Below, piece after piece: positions 46,166-54,492 of a DNA stretch of 64,000 nt. The translations under genes and the position numbers were made by a program. The first letter of the stretch is position 1. Each line of letters begins with the position of its first letter. The notes beneath the pieces were generated by a model. That model ran no database searches, was not told the DNA's origin, and saw nothing but the letters and a program-made list of their open reading frames with translations. Source of the DNA: Tenacibaculum sp. SG-28 (GTDB taxonomy: Bacteria; Bacteroidota; Bacteroidia; Flavobacteriales; Flavobacteriaceae); contig NZ_MQVY01000001.1 in assembly GCF_002954385.1 (NCBI RefSeq), positions 596,892-660,891 on the forward strand. The letters run 5' to 3'.

Positions 46166-46996
46166 TTATGCTAATAGTATAAAGTTAGAATGTGCTGAAA
46201 ACGGATCGTTTTCGTTAAAATTAACTTTTGTGTTTTGAATGAAATCTACATTTCTTACAAATGTATAGGTTATTTCGTATAAAGCCGAATTTGGTTCAAT
46301 TTTCCCCATAAAGTACAAGTGAAATTCTTCTGGGTTCAAGTGTAATTGCTCGGCAACAAATAAGATGTAATAAATAAAGTCTTCTTTGGTTTGGTAGGTA
46401 AAAGAATTACTGAACCGTAAAGTATTGTTCTTGAAGATAATAATATCTAATTCTTTCTTAGAAACGTTAACGTACACTGTTGGTACCTCTTTAGAAGCCT
46501 CTTTTTGTTTTTGTAATTTGTTAATGAGTACAGTTATGTGATGGTGGTACTCAAATTCTCCAAAATTTTGAAATATATAGTTGTTGATGTTTACGTAAGG
46601 TATGTATACTGTATTGACCTGTAAAGGAGAGATAAAATCATAAGTTATATAATCTGTTGCTAGTGTTTTGACAGTATATTTGAGGTAATTTTGAAGGCTA
46701 TTTCGGTCAAATAATTCTTCAGGAACCATCGTGAATAAATTATTTTGATGAATTGCCATAACCGAAGTAAAGTTTTGTTGTAAGTCTTTGTCCTCAGAAA
46801 AAATAGCAATTATTTTTTCCAAGAGAAGCTCGGGTGTGGCAATAGATACAGGAAACGAATATTCGGTATATAGGATTGGAGTATCCGAATCGCTGTTTGA
46901 GATATAAAAAGAAAATCCATCCAAATTAAATTGGATGGATAATTTTTTTATGCCGGCGTTAACGCCAAATGTTTTAGTCTTCTTTTTTAACTGCAT
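46166..46996 (-). CDS. DUF3822 protein, actin/ASKHA-like fold
   Basis: 276 residues from ATG 46996; an ATG at 47029 in frame overlaps the upstream gene by 56 nt and is less likely, and the exact start is uncertain. DUF3822 is Bacteroidetes-specific and sits next to rsmD in many flavobacteria. Seen: LSIQFNLDGFSFYISN at the start, TVYVNVSKKELDIIIFKNNTL mid-protein, and FHLYFMGKIEPNSALYEITYTFV near the end, with the two repeated strand-strand units of an FtsA/PilM-type fold. No ATP-binding residues can be claimed. Function unknown. Confidence 0.8.
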   Translation of the reverse strand: MQLKKKTKTFGVNAGIKKLSIQFNLDGFSFYISNSDSDTPILYTEYSFPVSIATPELLLEKIIAIFSEDKDLQQNFTSVMAIHQNNLFTMVPEELFDRNSLQNYLKYTVKTLATDYITYDFISPLQVNTVYIPYVNINNYIFQNFGEFEYHHHITVLINKLQKQKEASKEVPTVYVNVSKKELDIIIFKNNTLRFSNSFTYQTKEDFIYYILFVAEQLHLNPEEFHLYFMGKIEPNSALYEITYTFVRNVDFIQNTKVNFNENDPFSAHSNFILLA

Positions 46997-47708
46997 TAGT
47001 TCTATCGTAAGATGGAGGCCAGTTTCCACTTGTGGTAACTTCGTTTAAAGAACCAACAGAAATAAATTCTCCTTTCACTTCGTCAGATTCAATAACCTCT
47101 AATTCTTGTTTTACAAGAGAAGGTGACATTCCTTTTAAAATTGGCTTTTTACTAACTTTCGCCTCAAATACTGGTACGAATAATCCAGTTACTTTTTCAA
47201 CAGTACCTGTAGCTAATTCAAATTGTTGATCAGTACCAGGAACACTAAACATATTTTTGTAATCTTTACCTTCAAAATATTTTGAAACAGGCTCATATCC
47301 AATAGTGTCCACTACTTTTTTAGATACTGTAACTTCAATTCCTCCGCCTCTATCAACTTTTTCTTCTACATTTTTAGTTTCTGTAAGCACTAATTTACCA
47401 TTTTCGATAAAGGCAATTAATGAGTCTTTATTACTGGTATAGGTTCCTTTAGCTTCTTTGTATTTAATTTCCGCATCACGTATTAGACGTGCATTGTTAA
47501 TAACTTTAGCATATCGTATTTTTTTATCTTTGTCAAAATTTATTGGTTCCATTATACCACCGTAAATTTTATACACTAGAAAAACCGAAGCAGCTAATAA
47601 CAAAATAGAAACTAACCATCTCATCTTTAGGGGTACAAACTTTACTATAGCAACCGCTACTAGAAACGCAACAATCACCGCTGCCAAAATCATTAACAAT
47701 AAATTCAT
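46974..47708 (-). CDS. Conserved flavobacterial membrane-anchored protein
   Basis: 244 residues. Two N-terminal membrane helices (about 2-25 and 31-48) with a short basic loop (KFVPLKMR), then a helix of Ala/Lys/Glu (IRYAKVINNARLIRDAEIKY) as in type II pilin-like or periplasmic-stalk proteins, and a mostly beta C-terminal region. No known domain is recognised. Its end overlaps the DUF3822 start, suggesting joint expression with rsmD. Confidence 0.7.
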   Translation of the reverse strand: MNLLLMILAAVIVAFLVAVAIVKFVPLKMRWLVSILLLAASVFLVYKIYGGIMEPINFDKDKKIRYAKVINNARLIRDAEIKYKEAKGTYTSNKDSLIAFIENGKLVLTETKNVEEKVDRGGGIEVTVSKKVVDTIGYEPVSKYFEGKDYKNMFSVPGTDQQFELATGTVEKVTGLFVPVFEAKVSKKPILKGMSPSLVKQELEVIESDEVKGEFISVGSLNEVTTSGNWPPSYDRTNAVKKED

Positions 47709-47737
47709 TTTTTTAATTTTTAATATATGATAATCGC

Positions 47738-47745
47738 AAATCTAC
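47738..47745 (-). promoter_or_regulatory. Putative -7 promoter box of the rsmD series
   Basis: TAGATTTG on the minus strand matches TAnnTTTG, 30 nt before the first gene of the three-gene series. Confidence 0.35.
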
Positions 47746-47787
47746 AATTTTTTTTTAACCAATAAAATTTTTAACAATAATAAGATA

Positions 47788-47795
47788 TATCTTTG
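47788..47795 (+). promoter_or_regulatory. Putative -7 promoter box of the RecD-like gene
   Basis: TATCTTTG matches TAnnTTTG and ends 16 nt before the start codon, giving a very short leader. Confidence 0.4.
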
Positions 47796-47811
47796 AATAT
47801 TATTTGAATTT

Positions 47812-49239
47812 ATGATAGTATCTGCCAATAAATTTTATGCCGAAGTTTTAGAAAAATTTCCTTATGAGCCAACCGTTAAACAGAACGAATTACTCGTGCA
47901 GCTTTCTAATTTTATCTTTGAAACTAACAAGGATGCTTTGTTTGTTTTAAAGGGATATGCCGGAACGGGAAAGACTACCACCATAAGTACAATTGTAAAT
48001 AGTCTATGGAAGGCACAAAAGAAAGCTGTTTTACTTGCACCAACAGGAAGAGCAGCAAAAGTCATTTCTGGGTATTCCGGTAAAAAGGCCTTTACCATTC
48101 ATAAAAAAATTTATTTTCCAAAAAAAGAAAGCAGTGGAGGTGTTCGCTTTGTGATGCAACCGAACAAACATACAAATACTATATTTATTGTAGATGAGGC
48201 GTCTATGATTTCTAACGAAAAACAACATGCTAAGTTGTTTGAAAATGGTTCGCTTTTAGACGATTTAATTTCCTATGTGTATTCAGGTGTAAATTGCAAG
48301 ATTGTTTTTCTTGGAGATACTGCACAATTACCTCCAGTAAAACTATCTTTAAGTCCTGCTTTGGAAGCAGATAGTTTGGCCTTTAATTTTGATAAAGACA
48401 TAAAGGAAATAGAACTAGACGAGGTTGTTCGTCAAAAGGAAAATTCGGGAATATTGTATAATGCAACTGATTTAAGACTCTTAATTCAGAATGGTGCAGT
48501 CGATTTTCAATTTAAATTGGGTTTTAAAGATGTCATTCGTTTGGAAGATGGCTATGAAATTCAAGATGCCATTACTAGTGCCTATGATGGTGATATTGGA
48601 GTGGAAGATACTGCTATAATTGTTCGGTCAAATAAACGAGCAAATCAATACAACCAACAAATACGCACTAAAATTAGAGGTCAGGAAAATGAGATTTCTA
48701 CGGGAGATTATGTCATGGTGGTTAAAAATAATTATTATTGGCTTAAAGATTCTTCTTCGGCTGGTTTTATTGCCAACGGTGATATTTGTGAGGTTATGCG
48801 AATTAATTCCATCAAAAATTTGTACGGATTTACATTTGCAGAAGTGGTGGTAAGAATGATTGACTATCCAGACATGAAGCCTTTTGAAACAGTTTTGTTA
48901 TTAGATACCCTTACTAGTGAAAGTCCTTCTTTAACCTATGAAGAATCCAATCGATTATACGAGGCAGTAAAGGAAGATTTTGTCAATGAAAAATCGAAGT
49001 ATAAACAATTTATGGGAGTAAAGAAAAATAAATATTTTAATGCGCTTCAGGTAAAATTTTCTTATGCCATGACCTGTCATAAAAGTCAAGGAGGTCAATG
49101 GAAAACCATTTTTGTAGAGCAACCTTATTTGCCAGATGGTCCGAGCGTTGAATATTTAAGATGGTTGTATACTGCGGTAACAAGGGCACAAGAAAGACTT
49201 TATTTGATCGGGTTTAAAGAAACGTATTTTACTACTTAA
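47812..49239 (+). CDS. RecD-like superfamily 1B DNA helicase
   Basis: 475 residues. Walker A GYAGTGKTTTISTI (about 45-58), motif II IVDEASMIS, motif III FLGDTAQLPPV, the DEVVRQ sensor, and motifs V/VI near the end (SYAMTCHKSQGGQW, LYTAVTRAQERLYLIG). It lacks the N-terminal RecD2 extension, so it is a compact helicase as often seen in Bacteroidetes. Probable role in DNA repair; precise substrate unknown. Confidence 0.9.
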   Translation: MIVSANKFYAEVLEKFPYEPTVKQNELLVQLSNFIFETNKDALFVLKGYAGTGKTTTISTIVNSLWKAQKKAVLLAPTGRAAKVISGYSGKKAFTIHKKIYFPKKESSGGVRFVMQPNKHTNTIFIVDEASMISNEKQHAKLFENGSLLDDLISYVYSGVNCKIVFLGDTAQLPPVKLSLSPALEADSLAFNFDKDIKEIELDEVVRQKENSGILYNATDLRLLIQNGAVDFQFKLGFKDVIRLEDGYEIQDAITSAYDGDIGVEDTAIIVRSNKRANQYNQQIRTKIRGQENEISTGDYVMVVKNNYYWLKDSSSAGFIANGDICEVMRINSIKNLYGFTFAEVVVRMIDYPDMKPFETVLLLDTLTSESPSLTYEESNRLYEAVKEDFVNEKSKYKQFMGVKKNKYFNALQVKFSYAMTCHKSQGGQWKTIFVEQPYLPDGPSVEYLRWLYTAVTRAQERLYLIGFKETYFTT

Positions 49240-49326
49240 AAAATAGGTTTTTAGTGTATTGCATAATTTTTTATTGAACAAAATAGTCTTTCTGTGTTGT
49301 TGTTTTAAATGTTAGTGTTTTGTTAA

Positions 49327-49361
49327 TTTGTAGTAAAAGGGTTTCAAATAAACTACATTTG
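49327..49361 (+). promoter_or_regulatory. Putative promoter of the PIG-L gene
   Basis: TTTG at 49327-49330 and TACATTTG at 49354-49361, spacer 23 nt; the ATG is 22 nt downstream. Confidence 0.45.
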
Positions 49362-49383
49362 TTATTCATTTAAACCCTAAGGA

Positions 49384-51885
49384 ATGAATAAAAAATCGAT
49401 ACTTTTTTATTGTTTGATTTGGCTAGTTAGTGTTAGTATGGCACAAGTACCAGCCAAATTAACGTCGAATCAAATTTACGAGAAAATTCAAAAATTAAAT
49501 TTTTTAGGTTCAGCGCTTTATATAGCGGCACATCCAGATGATGAGAATACCCGATTAATTGCTTATTTGGCCAACGAACAAAAAGCAAGAACAGCCTATC
49601 TTTCTCTAACTAGAGGAGATGGAGGACAGAATTTGATCGGTCCGGAGATGCGTGAATTACTCGGTGTTATTAGAACTCAGGAATTATTGGCAGCAAGAAG
49701 TATTGATGGTGGAGAACAGCGTTTTTCCAGAGCGAATGATTTTGGGTACTCAAAGCACCCAGACGAGACGCTTAAAATATGGGATGAAAACGAAGTTTTG
49801 GCAGATGTTGTATGGGCGATACGAACTTTTAAACCGGATGTTATTATCAATAGGTTCGATCATAGAACCCCTGGAACTACGCACGGACATCATACCACTT
49901 CAGCTATGCTAAGCGTAAAGGCTTTTGATTTGGCAGCAGATCCATTACAATACAGAGAACAATTAAAATCTACGGACATATGGCAACCGAATAGACTCTT
50001 TTTTAATACTTCGTGGTGGTTCTATGGCAGTAGAGAAAAGTTTTCCAAAGCAGATAAATCGAATATAGCTAAAGTAGATGTTGGGGTGTATTATCCGTTA
50101 AAAGGATTGTCTAATAATGAATTGGCCTCGATAGCTAGTAGCCAGCATTTATGCCAAGGCTTTGGGAGATTAACAACTAGAGGGAGCCAGGAAGAATACA
50201 TGGAGTTTTTAAAAGGCGAAAAGCCCAAAAATCAAAACGACATATTCTCTGGTATAAATACTACATGGAGCAGAATTGAGGGAGGTGAAGAAATTGGTGC
50301 TATTTTATATGCCATTGAAAATAATTTTAACTTCGTGAATCCTTCAGTTCATGTAGAGGACTTAGTATTCGCATACCAAAAAATTAAGAAGTTAGAAAAT
50401 AGCCATTGGAGAAACATCAAACAAAAAGAGATTGCAGATATAATTGTTGCTTGTTCGGGGATATACCTAGAGGCAAATGCTAGCAGTGGTAGTGCGGTTC
50501 CAAATAGTGATATGGATATTACGTTTGAGGTTTTAAATAGAAGTGCTATTAACGCCACTTTATCTGCCGTTACAATACTTCCAAAAGGTCGAATTATAAA
50601 TAAAAATGTAGATTTACTTCCGAATAAAAAACTGAACTTCAAGGAAACTATTGCTATCGGAGCGTTGCCCTATTCTGATCCTTATTGGTTACAAAACCCT
50701 TGGAGTTTAGGAATGTATGCAGTTTCAGAGCAAAGTATAATTGGTAATCCGGAAAGTAAAAATCCTATAAACATTGCTTTTACTATTGCTATAGAAAATG
50801 AAGTATTCAACATTAATAGACCCTTAGTTTACAAGTATTCTAAACGCGATAAAGGAGAGATATTCGAGCCTTTTGAAGTCTTACCAGCAATAACTACGAA
50901 GTTAACGAATAAGGTTATGTTGTTTGCAGATAATACGATGCAAGAGGTTGCCGTTGACGTTAGAGCAGGAAGCGCAAATGTTGATGGGAAATTATATTTA
51001 AAGGTTCCCGAAGGTTGGGAAGTTTTCCCTAAAGAACAGTCTTTTTCTATTCAAAAGAAAGAAGATAAAGTCACCCTTGTTTTTAAAGTAAAGCCTACGG
51101 AAAGCGAATCGGAAGGTATGGTCAAAGCAATTGCCAAAATAGGAGGTGTTACCTATAATAAAGAGCTTATAACAATAAACTATAGCCACATACCAAAGCA
51201 ATCTGTTTTACTCCCTTCAGAGGCTAAGGTTGTTCGGTTGGATATCAAAAAGGAAGGGGTTTTAATTGGGTATATACAAGGTTCTGGTGACGCTGTTCCT
51301 GAAAGTTTACGTCAAATAGGGTATACCGTTACAGAAATGGATCCAAACGATATAAACGGATCGAATCTTTCCAAATTTGATGCTATTGTTTTAGGAATAA
51401 GGGCATATAATACCAAAGATGTTTTGCAATTAAAACAAAAATTTTTATTAGAGTATGTTAAGAATGGTGGTAATCTCGTAGTGCAATACAATACCAATAG
51501 ACGCGTAGATGTACAAGCGCCATTTTTGTTGGAATTATCACGAGATCGTGTGACTGATGAAAATGCAAAGGTTACCTTTTTAGCAGAGGATCATCCTGCT
51601 TTGCAGTATCCAAACAAGATAACAAGTGCTGATTTTGAAGGATGGGTACAAGAAAGAGGCCTGTATTTTCCAAATGTTTGGAGTAAAGAATACACACCAA
51701 TTCTCGCTATGCAAGATAGTGGCGAGTCTCCTAAAAAAGGAAGTTTATTGGTTGCCCAGTACGGTAAAGGAAATTATATATATACTGGCTTGAGTTTTTT
51801 CAGAGAACTACCTGCAGGTGTACCAGGAGCCTATAAACTTTTTGCAAACCTATTATCGTTACAAACAGCACCTATAAAACAGTAA
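49384..51885 (+). CDS. Secreted PIG-L deacetylase with C-terminal GATase1-like domain
   Basis: 833 residues. Signal peptide (KKSILFYCLIWLVSVSMAQ). PIG-L/LmbE zinc hydrolase domain at about 35-300: AAHPDDENTRLIAYL (His/Asp-Asp), GDGGQNLIGPEMREL, and the third ligand region HRTPGTTHGHHTTSAM. A middle beta domain follows, then at about 620-830 a flavodoxin/GATase1-like fold (GYIQGSGDAVPESLRQIGYT, FDAIVLGIRAYN, GGNLVVQYNTN) without a clear nucleophile. It probably removes N-acetyl groups from extracellular sugars. It is alone, not in a glycan-utilisation cluster. Confidence 0.88.
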   Translation: MNKKSILFYCLIWLVSVSMAQVPAKLTSNQIYEKIQKLNFLGSALYIAAHPDDENTRLIAYLANEQKARTAYLSLTRGDGGQNLIGPEMRELLGVIRTQELLAARSIDGGEQRFSRANDFGYSKHPDETLKIWDENEVLADVVWAIRTFKPDVIINRFDHRTPGTTHGHHTTSAMLSVKAFDLAADPLQYREQLKSTDIWQPNRLFFNTSWWFYGSREKFSKADKSNIAKVDVGVYYPLKGLSNNELASIASSQHLCQGFGRLTTRGSQEEYMEFLKGEKPKNQNDIFSGINTTWSRIEGGEEIGAILYAIENNFNFVNPSVHVEDLVFAYQKIKKLENSHWRNIKQKEIADIIVACSGIYLEANASSGSAVPNSDMDITFEVLNRSAINATLSAVTILPKGRIINKNVDLLPNKKLNFKETIAIGALPYSDPYWLQNPWSLGMYAVSEQSIIGNPESKNPINIAFTIAIENEVFNINRPLVYKYSKRDKGEIFEPFEVLPAITTKLTNKVMLFADNTMQEVAVDVRAGSANVDGKLYLKVPEGWEVFPKEQSFSIQKKEDKVTLVFKVKPTESESEGMVKAIAKIGGVTYNKELITINYSHIPKQSVLLPSEAKVVRLDIKKEGVLIGYIQGSGDAVPESLRQIGYTVTEMDPNDINGSNLSKFDAIVLGIRAYNTKDVLQLKQKFLLEYVKNGGNLVVQYNTNRRVDVQAPFLLELSRDRVTDENAKVTFLAEDHPALQYPNKITSADFEGWVQERGLYFPNVWSKEYTPILAMQDSGESPKKGSLLVAQYGKGNYIYTGLSFFRELPAGVPGAYKLFANLLSLQTAPIKQ

Positions 51886-51907
51886 TTTTTTAGGTCGTAA
51901 ACTTAAT

Positions 51908-51936
51908 AAAGTACCTTCTTTAGGAGGGTACTTTTT
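51908..51936 (+). terminator. Terminator of the PIG-L gene
   Basis: Stem AAAGTACC / GGTACTTT, extended by imperfect pairs, then a T5 tract; it abuts the end of the convergent methyltransferase gene. Confidence 0.8.
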
Positions 51937-53554
51937 ATTTACTTGTAGTGAATAAGTTGATTGAAACAGTTGCTAATTCGGAATTCGGAAACTTGTGAAA
52001 AGTTTTTTCATCTGGAATTAAGCCAATCTTTCTCATAATATGCATGTAGGTATCTAATTCTACAATGTATTGGTCGGAATATCCGTGTGTTGCATCATAT
52101 GCTGTTGCTGCAGTTTTTCCGATATTTTTAGCAACTAAAGTTGGTGGTAAAGTATGTAATTCAATTAGTAATAAGCCGTATTTTTCTACATAAGGCAACC
52201 ATTTTTTAAAATGTTGTTTTAAAGAATGAATAACTTTAATATTAGGCAGACGTTTTCCTTTAAAAGCAAAAGCTCCAGTTGATGCCACTGTATTTTTGTT
52301 TACTTCAGGGTTAGGTTCTGTCCACATTCGGTTATGGTCTAAAAATGTTCTTACGTTAAGAAGGTCCGACAAGTTTATTGTGTACTTTTCATACAAGTCT
52401 TTGGCTAACTGTTCGGGGTTTCCGATGTCACCCCATATTACTTTTGCCCAGATATCTGCTTTTATTAAATTTTCCTTAGTTATTTTAATAGCAGTTGTGT
52501 TGTAATCTACACCAATAAGAAACAATGGGTATTCTTCTAAAATTTTACCACGTTCCGTTTGGTTTTCAATAACATTAAATATATGCGTTAGAAAAGCTCC
52601 ATTACCGCAACCAACATCAATTACTCCTTTAGGTTGTTCATGAATGGGCCTGTTAAATAGCGCAATAATTATACTATCAACAATTTTAAAATAAGCATTA
52701 TGTGCCCCTCCGCTCCCCCAAACATTCATGGCTCTATTAACATGGACTTCCTCATTGTTTAAAGATTTTCTCTCCATAATGCTTGCGTTTTTAAAAAGTA
52801 GTTGCTCTAATTTTGCTAGCATAGGGATATAGGAAACCGTTACTCCATAAGCTGCTGCTCTTCTGGCATAGAACAGTCCCTTGTCGGTAAATTCATAGGC
52901 TTGATTGTTTTTTACAAACCAACCTAAATTTGAAAGTAAGTTTAAAATGCGTGAAAATGTTTTTGGATCCTTATGAAATTCTTCTGCTTCAAATTTGGTT
53001 TCCATAAAGTATTTGTGAAATAAGCCACTCATACCTAACAATACAGCTATAGGTCCTAAAATAATTCCCTCCATATGGCTGAGTACTTGTGCGAGTATTT
53101 CTTTTTCTATACCTTTCTTTTCGTCTAATTTTTCATGAAATAATTGGTAGTTCGCATACAGTTTTTCAATTTTAACTAAGGCTTCAGTCCTAATGTTTTT
53201 AATGGAGAAATTTTCTAAGGATTGTAAAACGTTATTTGCTTCTTTATAGTATTGGAAATAAGAAAAAGCAATAGGTGATTTGGCAGTAATTTCGAATTGA
53301 ACACTATTTTTTTGGTTATCTATTGTTTGCTTGATCCACCCTTGGGAGGCAAGAACTCTTAAACCTACATTTAAATAACCTTCGTTGGCGTTGAAATAAT
53401 TGCAAAGCTCATGCAATGTTGATTTTTTATTTTTGAGAAGGTATTCTGTAACTCCTTGCTGCCATAAAACAAAGGCTGTTGGAACGGTAACTATTCCATC
53501 CAAATGACGGAATAAAATTCCTCGTTGTGTTGTTTTTTCTTCCTTAGATAACAT
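51935..53554 (-). CDS. Stand-alone class I SAM methyltransferase with duplicated N-terminal domain
   Basis: 539 residues. The C-terminal half (about 300-500) is a Rossmann methyltransferase: GVIDVGCGNGAFL (310-322), GVDYN (348-352), WGDIGNP and the unusual RTFLDHNRMW segment (about 398). The N-terminal half holds two similar winged-helix-like units, residues 18-92 (HLDGIVTVPTAFVLWQQG, VLASQGWI, FEIT) and 160-226 (HMEGIILGPIAVLLGMSG, LLSNLGWF, FTDKG). The architecture and the LDHNR motif recall methyltransferase domains at the start of some polyketide synthases (AprA-like), but no PKS is present here. Substrate unknown. Confidence 0.75.
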   Translation of the reverse strand: MLSKEEKTTQRGILFRHLDGIVTVPTAFVLWQQGVTEYLLKNKKSTLHELCNYFNANEGYLNVGLRVLASQGWIKQTIDNQKNSVQFEITAKSPIAFSYFQYYKEANNVLQSLENFSIKNIRTEALVKIEKLYANYQLFHEKLDEKKGIEKEILAQVLSHMEGIILGPIAVLLGMSGLFHKYFMETKFEAEEFHKDPKTFSRILNLLSNLGWFVKNNQAYEFTDKGLFYARRAAAYGVTVSYIPMLAKLEQLLFKNASIMERKSLNNEEVHVNRAMNVWGSGGAHNAYFKIVDSIIIALFNRPIHEQPKGVIDVGCGNGAFLTHIFNVIENQTERGKILEEYPLFLIGVDYNTTAIKITKENLIKADIWAKVIWGDIGNPEQLAKDLYEKYTINLSDLLNVRTFLDHNRMWTEPNPEVNKNTVASTGAFAFKGKRLPNIKVIHSLKQHFKKWLPYVEKYGLLLIELHTLPPTLVAKNIGKTAATAYDATHGYSDQYIVELDTYMHIMRKIGLIPDEKTFHKFPNSELATVSINLFTTSK

Positions 53555-53720
53555 AAATAGTTCCTTTTACCTAAAGATAATCATTTGAATTTATAAATAT
53601 TCGATACCGTGAGATCTAAATGGATATAATTAGATATTAGGGTATTGTACTAGAAATAGTAATATACATAAAAAAGCTTTCTGTAAGGAAGGCTGTGAAT
53701 ACTTATGAATGCGATGTAAA

Positions 53721-54437
53721 CTATAGGTCCATACTGTGGTAGACCTGATTAACATCATCGTCTTCTTCAAGTTTTTCCAAAAGCTTTTCCACTTCTTCTT
53801 GTTGTTCTTGCGAAAGTTTAGTGGTAGTGGTTGGGATTCTTTCGAATTCGGAGGAAAGAATTTCAAGGCTATTTTCTTCTAAGTATTTTTGAATGGCGCC
53901 AAATTGTTCAAAAGGAGCATAAATTAATATACCGTCTTCATCTTTAAATATCTCTTCGACATCAAATTCTATCATTTCTAATTCAAATTCTTCGAGATCT
54001 TGTTGTAAAGAAGCTTCGTTAATTCTAAAGTTAACTGTATGGTCAAACATAAAGGAAACAGAACCTGAAGTACCTAAATTACCATTACATTTATTAAAGG
54101 CTGCTCTTACATTTGCAACGGTTCTGTTATTATTGTTAGTGGCTGTTTCAACAAGAACTGCTATTCCATGTGGCGCATATCCTTCAAACAGAACTTCTTT
54201 GTAGTTTTCAGTAGTCTTGTCGGATGCTTTTTTTATTGCTCGTTCTACGTTGTCTTTAGGCATGTTAGCAGCCTTGGCATTTTGAATAACCACACGTAAT
54301 CGTGAATTAGTTTCAGGATTCGGGCCACCCTCTTTAACTGCCATTACAATATCTTTACCAATACGTGTAAAGGTTTTGGCCATGGCCGCCCAACGTTTCA
54401 TTTTTCTTGCTTTCCTAAATTCAAATGCTCTTCCCAT
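53721..54437 (-). CDS. yebC: YebC/PmpR-family translation or transcription factor
   Basis: 238 residues, full length. The N-terminal basic domain (GRAFEFRKARKMKRWAAMAKTF), the NMPKDNVERAIKKA segment, YEGYAPHG-like FEGYAPHGIAVLVE and GTSGSVSFMFDH are hallmark YebC sequences. YebC-type proteins were named as regulators and more recently shown to help ribosomes on difficult proline stretches. It lies 55 nt after the DUF3352-like gene. Confidence 0.95.
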   Translation of the reverse strand: MGRAFEFRKARKMKRWAAMAKTFTRIGKDIVMAVKEGGPNPETNSRLRVVIQNAKAANMPKDNVERAIKKASDKTTENYKEVLFEGYAPHGIAVLVETATNNNNRTVANVRAAFNKCNGNLGTSGSVSFMFDHTVNFRINEASLQQDLEEFELEMIEFDVEEIFKDEDGILIYAPFEQFGAIQKYLEENSLEILSSEFERIPTTTTKLSQEQQEEVEKLLEKLEEDDDVNQVYHSMDL

Positions 54438-54492
54438 ATGTTTTTATTAATTTAACTCTGCAAATGTAATTATTGCTATAAAATTTCACAAT

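Noticed and set aside
51935..53554. Start of a polyketide or other natural-product cluster
   Set aside because: Neighbours are a deacetylase and yebC; no ketosynthase modules, carrier proteins or peptide synthetases are nearby.
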